Shown: positions 1 through 7,326, counted from the stretch's first letter. The stretch is DNA of 64,000 nt from Pseudomonas asuensis (GCF_014646755.1 NZ_BMNW01000011.1:1-64000); one strand, 5' to 3'. The notes: a model not told the origin generated them from the sequence alone. Program-made: numbers and translations.

Positions 1-109
1 GTTTCCTGCTCTATCGTTCACCCTCTTAAGCAACGTCTCCAAGTGAGTTAAGAAACTATGGAGTTGCCAGCGTCCTAGAATCGTTGAGGACCGTATAGGA
101 AAACATCGT

Positions 110-421
110 ATGACAGCTGAAATCCATCAGTTCCCCGAAGTTGCACGCCTCAAGAATCGCCAAGTTTTGCAGCATCAGGCCGAGCGTAAAGAGCTAGCAG
201 ATTGGTTTAGAGCATTAGCCAACCACATTGAGGGGAATGAGCTGGAGTATCCACCGCTTGCAGCTCTCATTGTGCTCAGTAGCGCGGCTGGGGATGAAGT
301 CGTGACGAATGGCTACAGCAAAAATGGGATTCCCCGCTCTCAGGCTGGAAGTAACGCCTATCGATTCGCCACCGCAACCTATTCGCGTCGCGGTGGAAAC
401 TTCTATGACCGTCAGAAATGA
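110..421 (+). CDS. Hypothetical small-array protein, 103 aa
   Basis: Unrecognised soluble protein and the first complete gene of the small-gene array. The ATG lies 5 nt after the array's ribosome-binding motif TAGGAAAAC (96-104), which decides the start. The N-terminal two thirds is Glu/Leu-rich and probably helical. The last 30 codons (about 332-421) fall inside a 94-bp repeat found again at 5340-5433, where it is not part of a homologous protein. The C-terminus may therefore be a by-product of repeat insertion. No signal peptide or membrane segment is visible. Confidence 0.6.
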   Translation: MTAEIHQFPEVARLKNRQVLQHQAERKELADWFRALANHIEGNELEYPPLAALIVLSSAAGDEVVTNGYSKNGIPRSQAGSNAYRFATATYSRRGGNFYDRQK

Positions 422-425
422 GGAA
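332..425. repeat. 94-bp direct repeat, copy 1
   Basis: About 94 bp, roughly 93% identical by eye to 5340-5433. It begins near CCCCGCTCTCAGGC and ends at GTCAGAAATGAGGA. In both copies a gene starts 9-10 nt after its end (435 and 5441). Here it also encodes the C-terminus of the preceding gene. Confidence 0.75.
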
Positions 426-434
426 GAAAACAGC

Positions 435-671
435 ATGAGCATCGGATTATTTCGAGTGGTTTTAATCCTCACCGGTGTCATGGCCTGCCTCATGGCCACA
501 ATCGCTATACAAGGTGCGTTCAATATCAGCGTTACTCGCGCAACGGCCTTGTTGTTTCTCTGCTTATCTGCGTGGATAGGATGCGCCTATTACGTGACTG
601 GAAACCTATGGATGAGGCGTATCGCAATCACATGTGTGCCCACGGCAGTGATCATGTGGCTGATCAACTAA
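435..671 (+). CDS. Hypothetical membrane protein, 78 aa
   Basis: Short hydrophobic protein with two or three predicted membrane segments (about residues 5-27, 35-55 and 60-77), so probably in the inner membrane. It starts at the ATG after GAGGAAGAAAACAGC; a longer frame back to 309 runs through the 94-bp repeat and is less likely to be translated. Family not recognised. It overlaps no neighbour and follows the preceding gene by 13 nt, consistent with cotranscription. Confidence 0.55.
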   Translation: MSIGLFRVVLILTGVMACLMATIAIQGAFNISVTRATALLFLCLSAWIGCAYYVTGNLWMRRIAITCVPTAVIMWLIN

Positions 672-736
672 AACATGGCCTAACTGATCTCTTCTCTAGA
701 GGTTGACTCAATCCCCAACTGATAACGGAAAACACG

Positions 737-973
737 ATGACCTTCTACGACTGCCTAATGGAGTGCGCCATAACGCCGACTCTGGTGAGCGAGTTCAATC
801 GTCTAACAGGTCGTCATGTCGGAGAGAAGCTGGTTCGTCATCCGCTGGAAGAGATGATCGACAAGGCCACCGGTTACGAAGAGATGCGGAAGTGTCAGCA
901 AGACGATGATCTGCTGGCTTTCATCGAGTTTTGCCACGAATGCGTGTGGGTTCGTCTCCCGCTCCAGAATTGA
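737..973 (+). CDS. Hypothetical protein, 78 aa
   Basis: Unrecognised acidic soluble protein. The ATG is preceded by ACGGAAAACACG, a variant of the array motif, which favours this frame over the overlapping frame at 703-909. The C-terminal part has a Cys-His-Glu-Cys cluster (FCHEC, about residue 66), possibly metal binding; this is inference only. It is followed 12 nt later by the next array gene. Confidence 0.6.
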   Translation: MTFYDCLMECAITPTLVSEFNRLTGRHVGEKLVRHPLEEMIDKATGYEEMRKCQQDDDLLAFIEFCHECVWVRLPLQN

Positions 974-985
974 TAGGAAACCAAA

Positions 986-1237
986 ATGATACGAGCACTG
1001 GGGCGTCATCTCGGTAATGAGTTTCTTCTGCTAATTGTCTTGCTTCCAGCAGCCGCTATCTTTTTTTCACCTTGCAGTAAATGGACAGCGATAGTAGCCA
1101 TTGTCTACTCCGGCTTCTGCGGCCGACTTTATGGCTCATGCCGCTGGGCCGAAGGATTTTCAGAAGGTCTCAAAATTGGTAAGCAAACGCCTGGCAATGG
1201 GAAGAAACAGGAAACTGATTTCGCCAAAGACAGCTAG
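986..1237 (+). CDS. Hypothetical membrane protein, 83 aa
   Basis: Starts after GATAGGAAACCAAA. Residues 12-45 form one or two hydrophobic segments. A hydrophilic, Lys/Gln-rich tail follows. Probably a small inner-membrane protein; no family recognised. It sits in the same-strand series between 737 and 1247, with 9 nt to the next start. Confidence 0.6.
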   Translation: MIRALGRHLGNEFLLLIVLLPAAAIFFSPCSKWTAIVAIVYSGFCGRLYGSCRWAEGFSEGLKIGKQTPGNGKKQETDFAKDS

Positions 1238-1246
1238 GAAAAAGAG

Positions 1247-1585
1247 ATGCGCTCGTTCTTCGCTAACGCCAAAACAGCTATCTATGTTTCGGAGCCGGAT
1301 ATTCAGGCAGCGTTAGATCACCTACGCGCTTTACCGTACTCGAAAGCCGACTCAACGCCTCGCGCATGGGATCGTAGAGCGTTGTTGATAGAGCTTCAGG
1401 AGCAGGCCGATAAAGGCGCGTTTCAGAAGGTGGACGACATGCAGGCAATCGGCCCCGGTGTTTGGGCGTTGGTAAAGCCGCTGGGAGCAGATTTATTGCG
1501 CATGCCCGAAAAGCCAGAAGGACTCCAAGTCTGGTTGCTCATACGCAACGTTGGTACAGACCCAACCGCACTCACAGAGTTATAG
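1247..1585 (+). CDS. Hypothetical protein, 112 aa
   Basis: Starts after TAGGAAAAAGAG. Soluble protein with a Leu/Ala-rich helical first half and a WALVKPL/VWLLIRNV hydrophobic-core pattern in the second half. The family is not recognised. Codon usage and the motif-matched start support it as coding; the function is unknown. Confidence 0.6.
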   Translation: MRSFFANAKTAIYVSEPDIQAALDHLRALPYSKADSTPRAWDRRALLIELQEQADKGAFQKVDDMQAIGPGVWALVKPLGADLLRMPEKPEGLQVWLLIRNVGTDPTALTEL

Positions 1586-1622
1586 GAAACTAATTTCGCT
1601 CAGGACAACTAGGAAAAAGCCA

Positions 1623-1844
1623 ATGGCAACCGAAAATGATAAAGATGCCGTTCAGCGTCGGGACGAAGCGCTAGACCTGGCTCGACGCTTTGGTCAGAGC
1701 CAGGAAATTCACCATCAAGCTTGGGTAATTGACCAAATGTGCCGCGTCCTACTGGGCGATGAATATGAAGCTTGGGTAGCTGATGCGAAGGCCGGTGAAG
1801 ACGGCCCTGACACATACAGGTGGGATACAGGCATCGCGCCCTGA
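1623..1844 (+). CDS. Hypothetical protein, 73 aa
   Basis: Start chosen at the ATG directly after CTAGGAAAAAGCCA. The frame is open from 1551, but the upstream part overlaps the preceding gene. Acidic, mostly helical, no membrane segment. Not recognised. Confidence 0.6.
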   Translation: MATENDKDAVQRRDEALDLARRFGQSQEIHHQAWVIDQMCRVLLGDEYEAWVADAKAGEDGPDTYRWDTGIAP

Positions 1845-1860
1845 ATTCGAGGAAAACAAC

Positions 1861-1920
1861 GTGGAATTGTTTAGAAAACTCATCCGTCTTCTCTTTTCCA
1901 GCAGATCTCCACGGTTATAG
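1861..1920 (+). CDS. Mini-ORF, 19 codons (GTG start)
   Basis: GTG follows GAGGAAAACAAC exactly where an array gene would start. It encodes a basic peptide (VELFRKLIRLLFSS, then RSPRL) that could be amphipathic. It may be a true microprotein or the surviving start of a decayed gene; the following 95 nt hold no continuation. Confidence 0.3.
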   Translation: MELFRKLIRLLFSSRSPRL

Positions 1921-2057
1921 GCCGCTTCCACCTTGCTGCCCAGCGTATGGGTGCCACAGTAAGTTGTTTCATCACCAATAGCAGGATCGCTCAGCAGCTT
2001 CCCTGAAGGGCCGCAGAAAACATAAGATGAATCTGTAAGGATTGTCCTTTTATTTTT

Positions 2058-2079
2058 GTATGATATATATTATACGAAA
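2058..2079. promoter_or_regulatory. 22-bp palindromic operator / promoter
   Basis: Near-perfect inverted repeat of the plasmid-wide type (half-site CGTATAATATA; left end TTGTATGATAT, right end ATTATACGA). It contains TATAAT-like -10 sequences and lies 12 nt before the leader ORF. Repressor not identified. Confidence 0.6.
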
Positions 2080-2090
2080 AAAGGATCGGT

Positions 2091-2105
2091 ATGAAGAAGA
2101 AGTAA
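2091..2105 (+). CDS. Leader mini-ORF MKKK
   Basis: ATG followed by three AAG lysine codons and TAA, 5-6 nt after a good Shine-Dalgarno (AAAGGAT). The second copy at 11900 encodes MNKK. Conservation of the frame suggests a real leader peptide or a translation-initiation device; function unknown. Confidence 0.4.
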   Translation: MKKK

Positions 2106-2161
2106 GCGCTCACTTGCATATGCCGCCCTTCGCGTCTCTTAGTACTATTAGGAAAACAAAC

Positions 2162-2374
2162 ATGGACCCAATCGTATTAGTACTGTCCGTCGCCCTCGGT
2201 TTGTCGCTGCTTGGGGGCGTAATTCTTGCCAGTCTTTACTGGAGCGAGCGCACCAGACACCACGCCGCCAAAGCATGGGCAGAGGCTGAACAATTGCGCT
2301 TTGCTGCTTACAAGAAGCTTATTGAACACGAGCGCACGACCCAAGAAGAGCAAAAGACCTTGGAGCATGTTTAG
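2162..2374 (+). CDS. Hypothetical membrane-anchored coiled-coil protein, 70 aa
   Basis: Start set at the ATG after TTAGGAAAACAAAC, the end of the promoter-leader repeat. Residues 4-27 form one membrane span. The rest (about 30-70) is a charged Ala/Glu/Lys-rich helix facing the cytoplasm by the positive-inside rule. Spanin-like or secretion-accessory topology is possible, but no family is recognised. Confidence 0.6.
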   Translation: MDPIVLVLSVALGLSLLGGVILASLYWSERTRHHAAKAWAEAEQLRFAAYKKLIEHERTTQEEQKTLEHV

Positions 2375-2411
2375 TCCATGTTCGATCAGGTCAATATATA
2401 GGAAAACACCT

Positions 2412-2903
2412 ATGCCAAGCGAAGAACATAACCGACTCACTGTTCTAGGTGCCCGATGGCTGAATCGTAATGGCTTTGCTGTGGTGGCAACGGAACTGAC
2501 ATGCTTCGGTAGCCGCGAGCAGCCAGACGTTATCGGCTTTCGTAGCTCTTGCTCGGCAATCATCGAAGTTAAGGTGAGTCGAGCTGATTTCTTCGCCGAC
2601 TCAAAAAAGCCTGAGCGCGAGAGTGGAGGCTTGGGCAATTACCGCTTCTACCTTTGCCCCGAAGACATGATCAAACCGGAGGAAGTGCCGCCTCGCTGGG
2701 GTTTGCTGTATGTGAAAGGGAGAAGCGTTAAGTCCATCGTCAAGCCAAAGGGTAATTTATGGCCGTCGCTGGTGATGCAACCGGAGCTGGCATTGATCGC
2801 AGACGAATGGATTGCCTATCAACATACGCCCGACTATTCAGCCGAACGGCAAGCCCTTTTTTCGATTGCTCGGCGGCTCAGTGCCGATAGCGCCCAAGTA
2901 TAG
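2412..2903 (+). CDS. PD-(D/E)XK-fold protein (MmcB-like nuclease family)
   Basis: 163 residues, start fixed by ATAGGAAAACACCT. It shows the pattern of the PD-(D/E)XK nuclease fold: P38-D39 in QPDVIGF, then E52-x-K54 in IIEVKVSRADFF. This order and spacing resemble the MmcB/DUF-type single-domain nuclease-like proteins known in plasmids and phages. The metal-binding D, E and K all appear intact, so it could act in DNA repair or defence; that is inference. The C-terminal 60 residues are helical. It lies in the small-gene array with no cognate methylase next to it. Confidence 0.55.
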   Translation: MPSEEHNRLTVLGARWLNRNGFAVVATELTCFGSREQPDVIGFRSSCSAIIEVKVSRADFFADSKKPERESGGLGNYRFYLCPEDMIKPEEVPPRWGLLYVKGRSVKSIVKPKGNLWPSLVMQPELALIADEWIAYQHTPDYSAERQALFSIARRLSADSAQV

Positions 2904-2935
2904 GAAACCAGTCCCGCTGGATAGAGGAGGGAGAT

Positions 2936-3286
2936 ATGGCACATAACGTTTTTACGGTTCAATTCGCGGATGGCAAACAGCTTTTTGGTATCAGCGAAGA
3001 TATTGGCGGATGGGTTTGCCGTCAGTTATTCGAGACCACCGATGAAGCGCGAAATGTTCCGCGCTACGGAGAAGGCGTGTCGTTTTCTGAGCCTAATATT
3101 GCAACGGCAACCGAGGAGGAAGTGGTTATTCCTGAGTGGGGACATGACCCGGATTGGCCGTTCAAAACTAGGGCTTCGCGTCAGGCTATGTGGCTTACGG
3201 GGCCATGTGACTCTGACGAAATTGAAGCCGAGCAGCCAGTGGACTTCGGTATATACGGGGCCGACAAACGCACTCCATCCAAGTAG
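2936..3286 (+). CDS. Hypothetical protein, 116 aa
   Basis: Starts 5 nt after a strong classical Shine-Dalgarno (GAGGAGGG), unusual for this array; the array motif TAGGAAACC sits 30 nt further upstream. Acidic, Trp-rich, no membrane segment. A second frame (2970-3320) overlaps it but lacks a ribosome-binding site. Not recognised. Confidence 0.6.
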   Translation: MAHNVFTVQFADGKQLFGISEDIGGWVCRQLFETTDEARNVPRYGEGVSFSEPNIATATEEEVVIPEWGHDPDWPFKTRASRQAMWLTGPCDSDEIEAEQPVDFGIYGADKRTPSK

Positions 3287-3294
3287 GAAGCGTC

Positions 3295-3516
3295 ATGGAA
3301 ACGAAGTGCATGGCAGATAGCGGCACGGTAACAGTGGTGTTTACCTGTGAATTTAAGTGTGGCAACGGAGGAGGTATGGACAAAACGTACCCTTCTGAGA
3401 GCCTAGTCCCCAAACAATATGACGATATCTGTCCTTCGTGCCTGAAAGGGCAGCTTTTCCTGGATAGAGAGGCGACGAAGCGGTGTTACGGAACAATAAT
3501 CAGTGCCTTGAACTGA
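3295..3516 (+). CDS. Hypothetical protein with zinc-ribbon-like cysteines, 73 aa
   Basis: Starts after GTAGGAAGCGTC. It contains two Cys pairs, TCEFKCGNG (about 18-24) and CPSCLKG (about 47-52), the spacing of a small zinc ribbon. This suggests a metal-stabilised nucleic-acid- or protein-binding domain. Family not recognised. Confidence 0.55.
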   Translation: METKCMADSGTVTVVFTCEFKCGNGGGMDKTYPSESLVPKQYDDICPSCLKGQLFLDREATKRCYGTIISALN

Positions 3517-3557
3517 ACAGATAAACGAATCACGGAAAACGCACCAGGTACACCCAA

Positions 3558-3579
3558 GCCCCGGCCTAAAAACCGGGGC
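3558..3579. terminator. Hairpin in the 3517-3747 gap
   Basis: Seven-bp GC stem GCCCCGG/CCGGGGC with an eight-base A-rich loop, after the array gene ending at 3516. There is no U-tract on either strand, so it may be a Rho-dependent terminator, an RNA-stabilising hairpin or an operator. Confidence 0.4.
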
Positions 3580-3634
3580 CGAGCCAGTAGAAGGACGTTC
3601 ATATTCGCGTCCGCGAAATCTAGGAATTCACCCC

Positions 3635-3685
3635 ATGATCCAACTAATTCAGATTCAGGCGCTCCGCTTCGAAGTATTTGATTGA
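3635..3685 (+). CDS. Mini-ORF, 16 codons
   Basis: ATG after CTAGGAATTCACCCC; encodes MIQLIQIQALRFEVFD. The motif-like leader suggests translation, but it may be the remnant of a longer gene. Confidence 0.25.
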   Translation: MIQLIQIQALRFEVFD

Positions 3686-3747
3686 GAAAGTACCCTTCGA
3701 GCCTCCCTTAGCCGCCCAAGATAACTAATCAAGGAAACCACCGACCA

Positions 3748-4050
3748 ATGACAATGATAAAGCTATCACTAGAACTGACACGCAGCGAAACCAACGGCTC
3801 GGTCTACAGACCACACACAGAGTTGGTCGAGAAGCTTTCTGGCGAGAGCTTTGAGGCAGTCAAAACGAAGTGCGAGGTTGACGGTTGGGTAATCCACTCG
3901 TGGTCGTTGTCAGAGCAACTTCCTTTTGATGAGGGTTATGCCGCTGCTGCCGCTGGAAGTGGCAGCGATGCCAATCCTTACGCTGAACACTTCTGGAAGC
4001 ACAACGAATGGTGGTTGGGCTGGGATTGCCACCAGGAATCCAACAGTTAA
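3748..4050 (+). CDS. Hypothetical protein with RMF/CrpP-like C-terminus, 100 aa
   Basis: Starts after CAAGGAAACCACCGACCA; a second in-frame ATG at 3754 is possible. Residues 61-97 read GY-x-A...AG...NPY...W...W..GW, the signature order of ribosome modulation factor (GY-x-AG...PY...W..GW). RMF-like short proteins include the plasmid-borne CrpP of Pseudomonas. The N-terminal 60 residues have no counterpart in RMF (usually 55 residues). A role in ribosome dimerisation or a CrpP-like activity is an inference from this motif only. Confidence 0.55.
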   Translation: MTMIKLSLELTRSETNGSVYRPHTELVEKLSGESFEAVKTKCEVDGWVIHSWSLSEQLPFDEGYAAAAAGSGSDANPYAEHFWKHNEWWLGWDCHQESNS

Positions 4051-4061
4051 AGAAAAACACC

Positions 4062-4379
4062 ATGTCGTTCGTATTTTTGCTCTCACCGCACTTCGTCAAT
4101 CAAGGCGCTGAAAAGGCTAATCGCCTTCCTGATGCGGATACGGCTGAAGATATTGCCGCGCTTCGTAAATACCACCCGGAGCTTGCCGAGTGGGGTGACG
4201 CTGCGTTGGATATCGCTTGGGGAAGCTACTGCCAGCAAGTGAATATGATCTCCTGGGAGCCTGTTTCTGAGCGAGACGAAGACTTCCTAAACTTCTGCTG
4301 CTGTGAGCAAACACGCGGCGAGTTTGCCTGGGGTGATTATCGAGCGAAGCTTTGCCAAGCTAATGAGTGGAAGAGTTAG
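4062..4379 (+). CDS. Hypothetical protein, 105 aa
   Basis: Start placed after AAAGAAAAACACC, 11 nt after the preceding stop; the frame opens earlier but would overlap the RMF-like gene. Acidic, with a Cys-Cys-Cys run (FCCCEQ) near residue 82. Not recognised. Confidence 0.55.
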   Translation: MSFVFLLSPHFVNQGAEKANRLPDADTAEDIAALRKYHPELAEWGDAALDIAWGSYCQQVNMISWEPVSERDEDFLNFCCCEQTRGEFAWGDYRAKLCQANEWKS

Positions 4380-4388
4380 AGGAAAACC

Positions 4389-4580
4389 ATGAAAACGCAC
4401 ACGCGGAGCAAAGATTATCCACATTCACGGTCGGTTAGGTGGCTCGCAACAGCAATGGCAATTCTCGCCCTTATAGGCTGGGTTGGCAGTATCTGGGCTC
4501 CTGGACTGGAGAAGCCAGCTGCGGTTTTCGGTCTTTGCTGTGCGCTGCTCGTTGCTTACGGTCGGAAGAAAGGCCCGTAA
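4389..4580 (+). CDS. Hypothetical membrane protein, 63 aa
   Basis: Starts after GAGGAAAACC. Two membrane spans (about 17-35 and 41-57) with a basic N-terminus and a short basic tail. Family unknown. Confidence 0.6.
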   Translation: MKTHTRSKDYPHSRSVRWLATAMAILALIGWVGSIWAPGLEKPAAVFGLCCALLVAYGRKKGP

Positions 4581-4610
4581 GCACCTTCTCGGATTAAAGG
4601 AAAAGTAGCC

Positions 4611-4985
4611 ATGACCGCTCAAGCGCGACTCTGCAACGATGATTTTAAAGCTCTGCGTTCCCTTGCCCGTGGCCGGTGGGTACAGAGTCGGGAAATCGAC
4701 TGGAAGATCAATCGTACCTGGACGTGCATTCCGTTATCCGATGTTGCACTCGATGCTGCTTTGCGGTTAGTACAAATGGGCTTTGCGGAAAATTTCGTTT
4801 GCTGTTCAGCCTGCGGTGAAGTCTTCCAGCTCACACAGGCCGGCCAAGCGCGAGCGGGTCAGATTGATCGCGGGCCAGTTGCGAACATCCACGATAAAGC
4901 ACCTCAAATCGAAGCGCAGCGGCCAAATGCAGGCAGATGGTTTCATCGTCTCGCCCAGCTTTTCAGTACAAGCAGTCATATCTAG
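4611..4985 (+). CDS. Hypothetical protein, 124 aa, possible winged-helix
   Basis: Starts after AAAGGAAAAGTAGCC. The first 75 residues (FKALRSLARGRW then a helix and an LxxLVQMGFAE pattern) resemble a small winged-helix module, followed by a C-x2-C pair (CSACGEVF). This hints at DNA binding, but no family can be named. The C-terminal 40 residues are basic and low in hydrophobics. Confidence 0.5.
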   Translation: MTAQARLCNDDFKALRSLARGRWVQSREIDWKINRTWTCIPLSDVALDAALRLVQMGFAENFVCCSACGEVFQLTQAGQARAGQIDRGPVANIHDKAPQIEAQRPNAGRWFHRLAQLFSTSSHI

Positions 4986-4995
4986 GAAAACAGCT

Positions 4996-5331
4996 ATGAC
5001 GTACGCCGAGTTCACAGCAATTTTGAGTACAGCAACAGCAGAACAGGTTGATATGCTCGACACAGCCCATTGGCGGTATATGCGTCTGATCGGAATTGTT
5101 GATGATGGAGTGTCTGTCGAGTTAGAGGCTGATCAGGGAGCCTACCCGCAGTTCATAAAGAAGGGCCGAACTGGTCTTCCAGTCTTCGATGACGCTGATT
5201 GTGTCACGTTCATGGCAGCGATCTCGGGCCTTTCGAAAGAGTTTTGTGCTGCTTGGCGTGATAAAGATTTTTACGAGCTTCACGGTGAAAGTGTTGAAGA
5301 AATCGAAGCCCTTCAGAACAACGCCATGTGA
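4996..5331 (+). CDS. Hypothetical protein, 111 aa
   Basis: Start set by CTAGGAAAACAGCT; an upstream in-frame extension to 4783 overlaps the previous gene. Acidic soluble protein. Not recognised. It is followed by a motif copy (ATAGGAAAAC at 5332) that runs directly into the 94-bp repeat rather than into a gene. Confidence 0.55.
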   Translation: MTYAEFTAILSTATAEQVDMLDTAHWRYMRLIGIVDDGVSVELEADQGAYPQFIKKGRTGLPVFDDADCVTFMAAISGLSKEFCAAWRDKDFYELHGESVEEIEALQNNAM

Positions 5332-5339
5332 ATAGGAAA

Positions 5340-5433
5340 ACCCCGCTCGCAGGCTGGGAGTAACGCCTATCGATTCGCCACCGCGACCTATTCACGTCGG
5401 GGTGGAAACTTCTATGACCGTCAGAAATGAGGA
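5340..5433. repeat. 94-bp direct repeat, copy 2
   Basis: Second copy of the repeat at 332-425. Here it sits between an orphan array motif (ATAGGAAAAC) and the next gene, as if the repeat had separated the motif from its coding sequence. Confidence 0.75.
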
Positions 5434-5440
5434 CGCAGCC

Positions 5441-5806
5441 ATGATCTATCAGGAGTTTAAAGCGAAGTACCACCAGTGGCTTATGAGTGAGTATGTTCAA
5501 TACATAGGCAGTCCAGTAGAACCCGCCTACGAGCGCTATTGCCTTGCCGAATATCAACGCTATCTGAACGGTGAATATGCCGAGAAACCTAGTGGCCTTT
5601 GGGCCGCTTTCGCTCAAGGCCCGGATGAGTTCATTGCCATGGCAAGCCGGGAAGCGGCAGAGCAGTGTGTGGCCTATTTTGACGAATTGGATCGTAAAAA
5701 CGCTGCCCATCCCACATTCCCGCAAGTGAACTGTATCCTTGTACCTTGGCCGGGCACGGCTGAAGAGCACCAGGCCGAACTTATCGAAAGGAGTAACCAT
5801 CCATGA
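5441..5806 (+). CDS. Hypothetical protein, 121 aa
   Basis: Start chosen at the ATG just past the 94-bp repeat (after GAGGACGCAGCC), matching the position of the gene start after repeat copy 1. A GTG at 5402 and an ATG at 5414 lie inside the repeat. Tyr/Glu-rich helical protein; no family recognised. Its stop overlaps the next start (ATGA), so the two are probably translationally coupled. Confidence 0.55.
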   Translation: MIYQEFKAKYHQWLMSEYVQYIGSPVEPAYERYCLAEYQRYLNGEYAEKPSGLWAAFAQGPDEFIAMASREAAEQCVAYFDELDRKNAAHPTFPQVNCILVPWPGTAEEHQAELIERSNHP

Positions 5807-6165
5807 AAACGCCGCCGATCAACAGCCCGCCATGTGCGGGCCTTGTCGGTAGAAACAGGCGCGTTGCCTACAGGATTGAGCAGGATAATCAGATGGGAAT
5901 GTATGACGATGTGAGTTTCAGCTACCGGATGCCCAACGGGCGCGACGGCTACAATTTCCAAACTAAAGACCTCGAATGCCGACTGGATGAATACGAGGTG
6001 ACCCCCTCGGGGCGTCTGGTTCGCATCGTCAGCGACGACGAAATCGAACGACCTTTGGGCGATTTAAATCACCATGGGTGGCTCGACATTCGGGATGCCT
6101 TTGACTACTACCGGCTGGATTTTGTGAACGGATCGCTGCGAGCAATTACTGGCAAACTTATCTAA
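5803..6165 (+). CDS. Conserved phage/plasmid-type hypothetical (MGMYDDV protein), 120 aa
   Basis: ATGA overlap with the upstream gene. From residue 31 the sequence MGMYDDVSFSYRMPNG followed by FQTKDLEC resembles a family of small phage and plasmid proteins that begin MGM(Y/F)D and carry an FQTKD motif; their function is unknown to me. The family's usual start would be the internal ATG at 5893, making an 90-residue protein, and either start is possible. Confidence 0.6.
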   Translation: MKTPPINSPPCAGLVGRNRRVAYRIEQDNQMGMYDDVSFSYRMPNGRDGYNFQTKDLECRLDEYEVTPSGRLVRIVSDDEIERPLGDLNHHGWLDIRDAFDYYRLDFVNGSLRAITGKLI

Positions 6166-6223
6166 TATGAATGTAGTGCCCAAATTGGCTGTTCAAGAAA
6201 AGCATGACCATGCATGACTTATG

Positions 6224-6318
6224 GAAACCACACGTCCAAAAACTAAGCATCTCATGCTGTAAAAATTAATCCGTATTATGCGTACAATGCAAAAATATAA
6301 TATAGTTAAGAGTGCCCT
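6224..6318 (+). promoter_or_regulatory. Promoter module, copy 1
   Basis: About 95 bp sharing its two ends and spacing with 16570-16662: GAAACCACA...TCCAAAAACTA at the left and TATAATATAGTTAAGAG at the right. It includes an operator-like inverted repeat (6271-6292, CCGTATTATG...ACAATGCAA). It precedes the 6410-7248 gene pair by about 90 nt. Confidence 0.5.
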
Positions 6319-6409
6319 AGAAGAACTACATAATGAAATCTGCGACTGGCTCAAAGCAAGATGCATTAAAGAGCTATACGGCTGATTACGATGATCGAAC
6401 AGGAGAATT

Positions 6410-6772
6410 ATGATGACTTATAAATCACAGAAGAACGTAACCAATGAGTGCAATGAGTGTGGAGTAGGTTGGCAACTGCATCAAAATCGATTCAACGAAA
6501 TGACGACTGCTATTTGGCCGCATGCCACGCTCCATGAGCTTTCTCGTAAAGCCTCTCTGCGCGAACTAGAAGAGGTGATCAATTCTGGAAGTCTGCCGCC
6601 AAAGCACGAATCACTGCTGAAAAACTATCTGAACTCTTTGCCAGGATATGGCAATCCTAGCCTTGAACAAGAGACAGAACGTCATCATGGCTATGTTACA
6701 GCCTTCTTGCATAAAGCAGCTAAAACCGATGGTTCCCGCTCTTTAAACTCACTTATGAGTGAAGCGAAATGA
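6410..6772 (+). CDS. Hypothetical protein, 120 aa
   Basis: Classical Shine-Dalgarno AGGAG at 6401; start is the ATG at 6410 or the adjacent ATG at 6413, which has the better spacing. A C-x2-C pair near residue 14 (NECNECG) may bind metal. Mostly helical. Not recognised. Its stop overlaps the next gene's start (ATGA), so the two form a coupled pair under the promoter at 6224-6318. Confidence 0.6.
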   Translation: MMTYKSQKNVTNECNECGVGWQLHQNRFNEMTTAIWPHATLHELSRKASLRELEEVINSGSLPPKHESLLKNYLNSLPGYGNPSLEQETERHHGYVTAFLHKAAKTDGSRSLNSLMSEAK

Positions 6773-7248
6773 GTTTCACAGGGACCATTACGCTCAACCA
6801 TTATCAACTCAAGACTTTGTTCGACTACAGCGAGGAGAATTGGGGGCATTTTGATTCGGTTATATTGATGTATCGCTCTGGTGAGGATTGCTTGGCCTAT
6901 GCGGGACCTGGGTTGTATACACGCACTGATGTGGACGATCTAGAGCATACTTTATATCTGGCTTGCGATAGTCAAGATAATGACCGAGCTATTCAGATCG
7001 CAAAAAATAAGTTTGAGCAAGAGGTGCGTGAATACGCGGAAATTGAGGAGTCGGAATGGAGAAGCGGCACCGCAGAATGCAAGACGATGCCAAGCTGTTG
7101 GCGTCAGTACAGCACTGACTGGATGTTCAAGGTGCCTGCAAAGTTGAAATCATGCAAAAGCATTGGTAGGTGCCTCTGTAATGAGTTTCGAGGCACAGTT
7201 ATTGAAGTTGAGCTAGAGATCCCTTTGGACCCGGCTGAAGACCTCTGA
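6769..7248 (+). CDS. Hypothetical protein, 159 aa
   Basis: Translationally coupled to the preceding gene through an ATGA overlap. Acidic, with several Cys residues in the second half (positions about 104, 109, 130, 135, 137). No signal peptide or membrane span. No family recognised. Confidence 0.6.
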   Translation: MSFTGTITLNHYQLKTLFDYSEENWGHFDSVILMYRSGEDCLAYAGPGLYTRTDVDDLEHTLYLACDSQDNDRAIQIAKNKFEQEVREYAEIEESEWRSGTAECKTMPSCWRQYSTDWMFKVPAKLKSCKSIGRCLCNEFRGTVIEVELEIPLDPAEDL

Positions 7249-7326
7249 ATGAATCAAGGTAAACATCATTATCGGCGGGGCCTATTCATGGTCTAAACGA
7301 CACACTAAGTGATCGAGGAAAATCCC

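Larger units (their letters stand above)
2016..2157 (+). repeat. Promoter-leader repeat, copy 1
   Basis: 142-bp segment about 92% identical by eye to 11822-11966. It contains a 22-bp palindromic operator, a four-codon leader ORF with its own Shine-Dalgarno (AAGGAT), an untranslated stretch, and finally the array motif TTAGGAAAAC that serves the next gene. It looks like a complete expression cassette copied as a unit. Confidence 0.75.

Noticed and set aside
703-909. 68-codon + strand ORF overlapping the 737 gene
   Set aside because: Lacks the array motif before its start, while the overlapping 737 frame has it; composition looks non-coding.
2177-2638. 153-codon minus-strand ORF
   Set aside because: Antisense to the 2162 and 2412 genes with no ribosome-binding site; a shadow of well-supported + strand genes.
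5210-5800. 196-codon minus-strand ORF
   Set aside because: Antisense to the 4996 and 5441 genes and across the 94-bp repeat; no Shine-Dalgarno.
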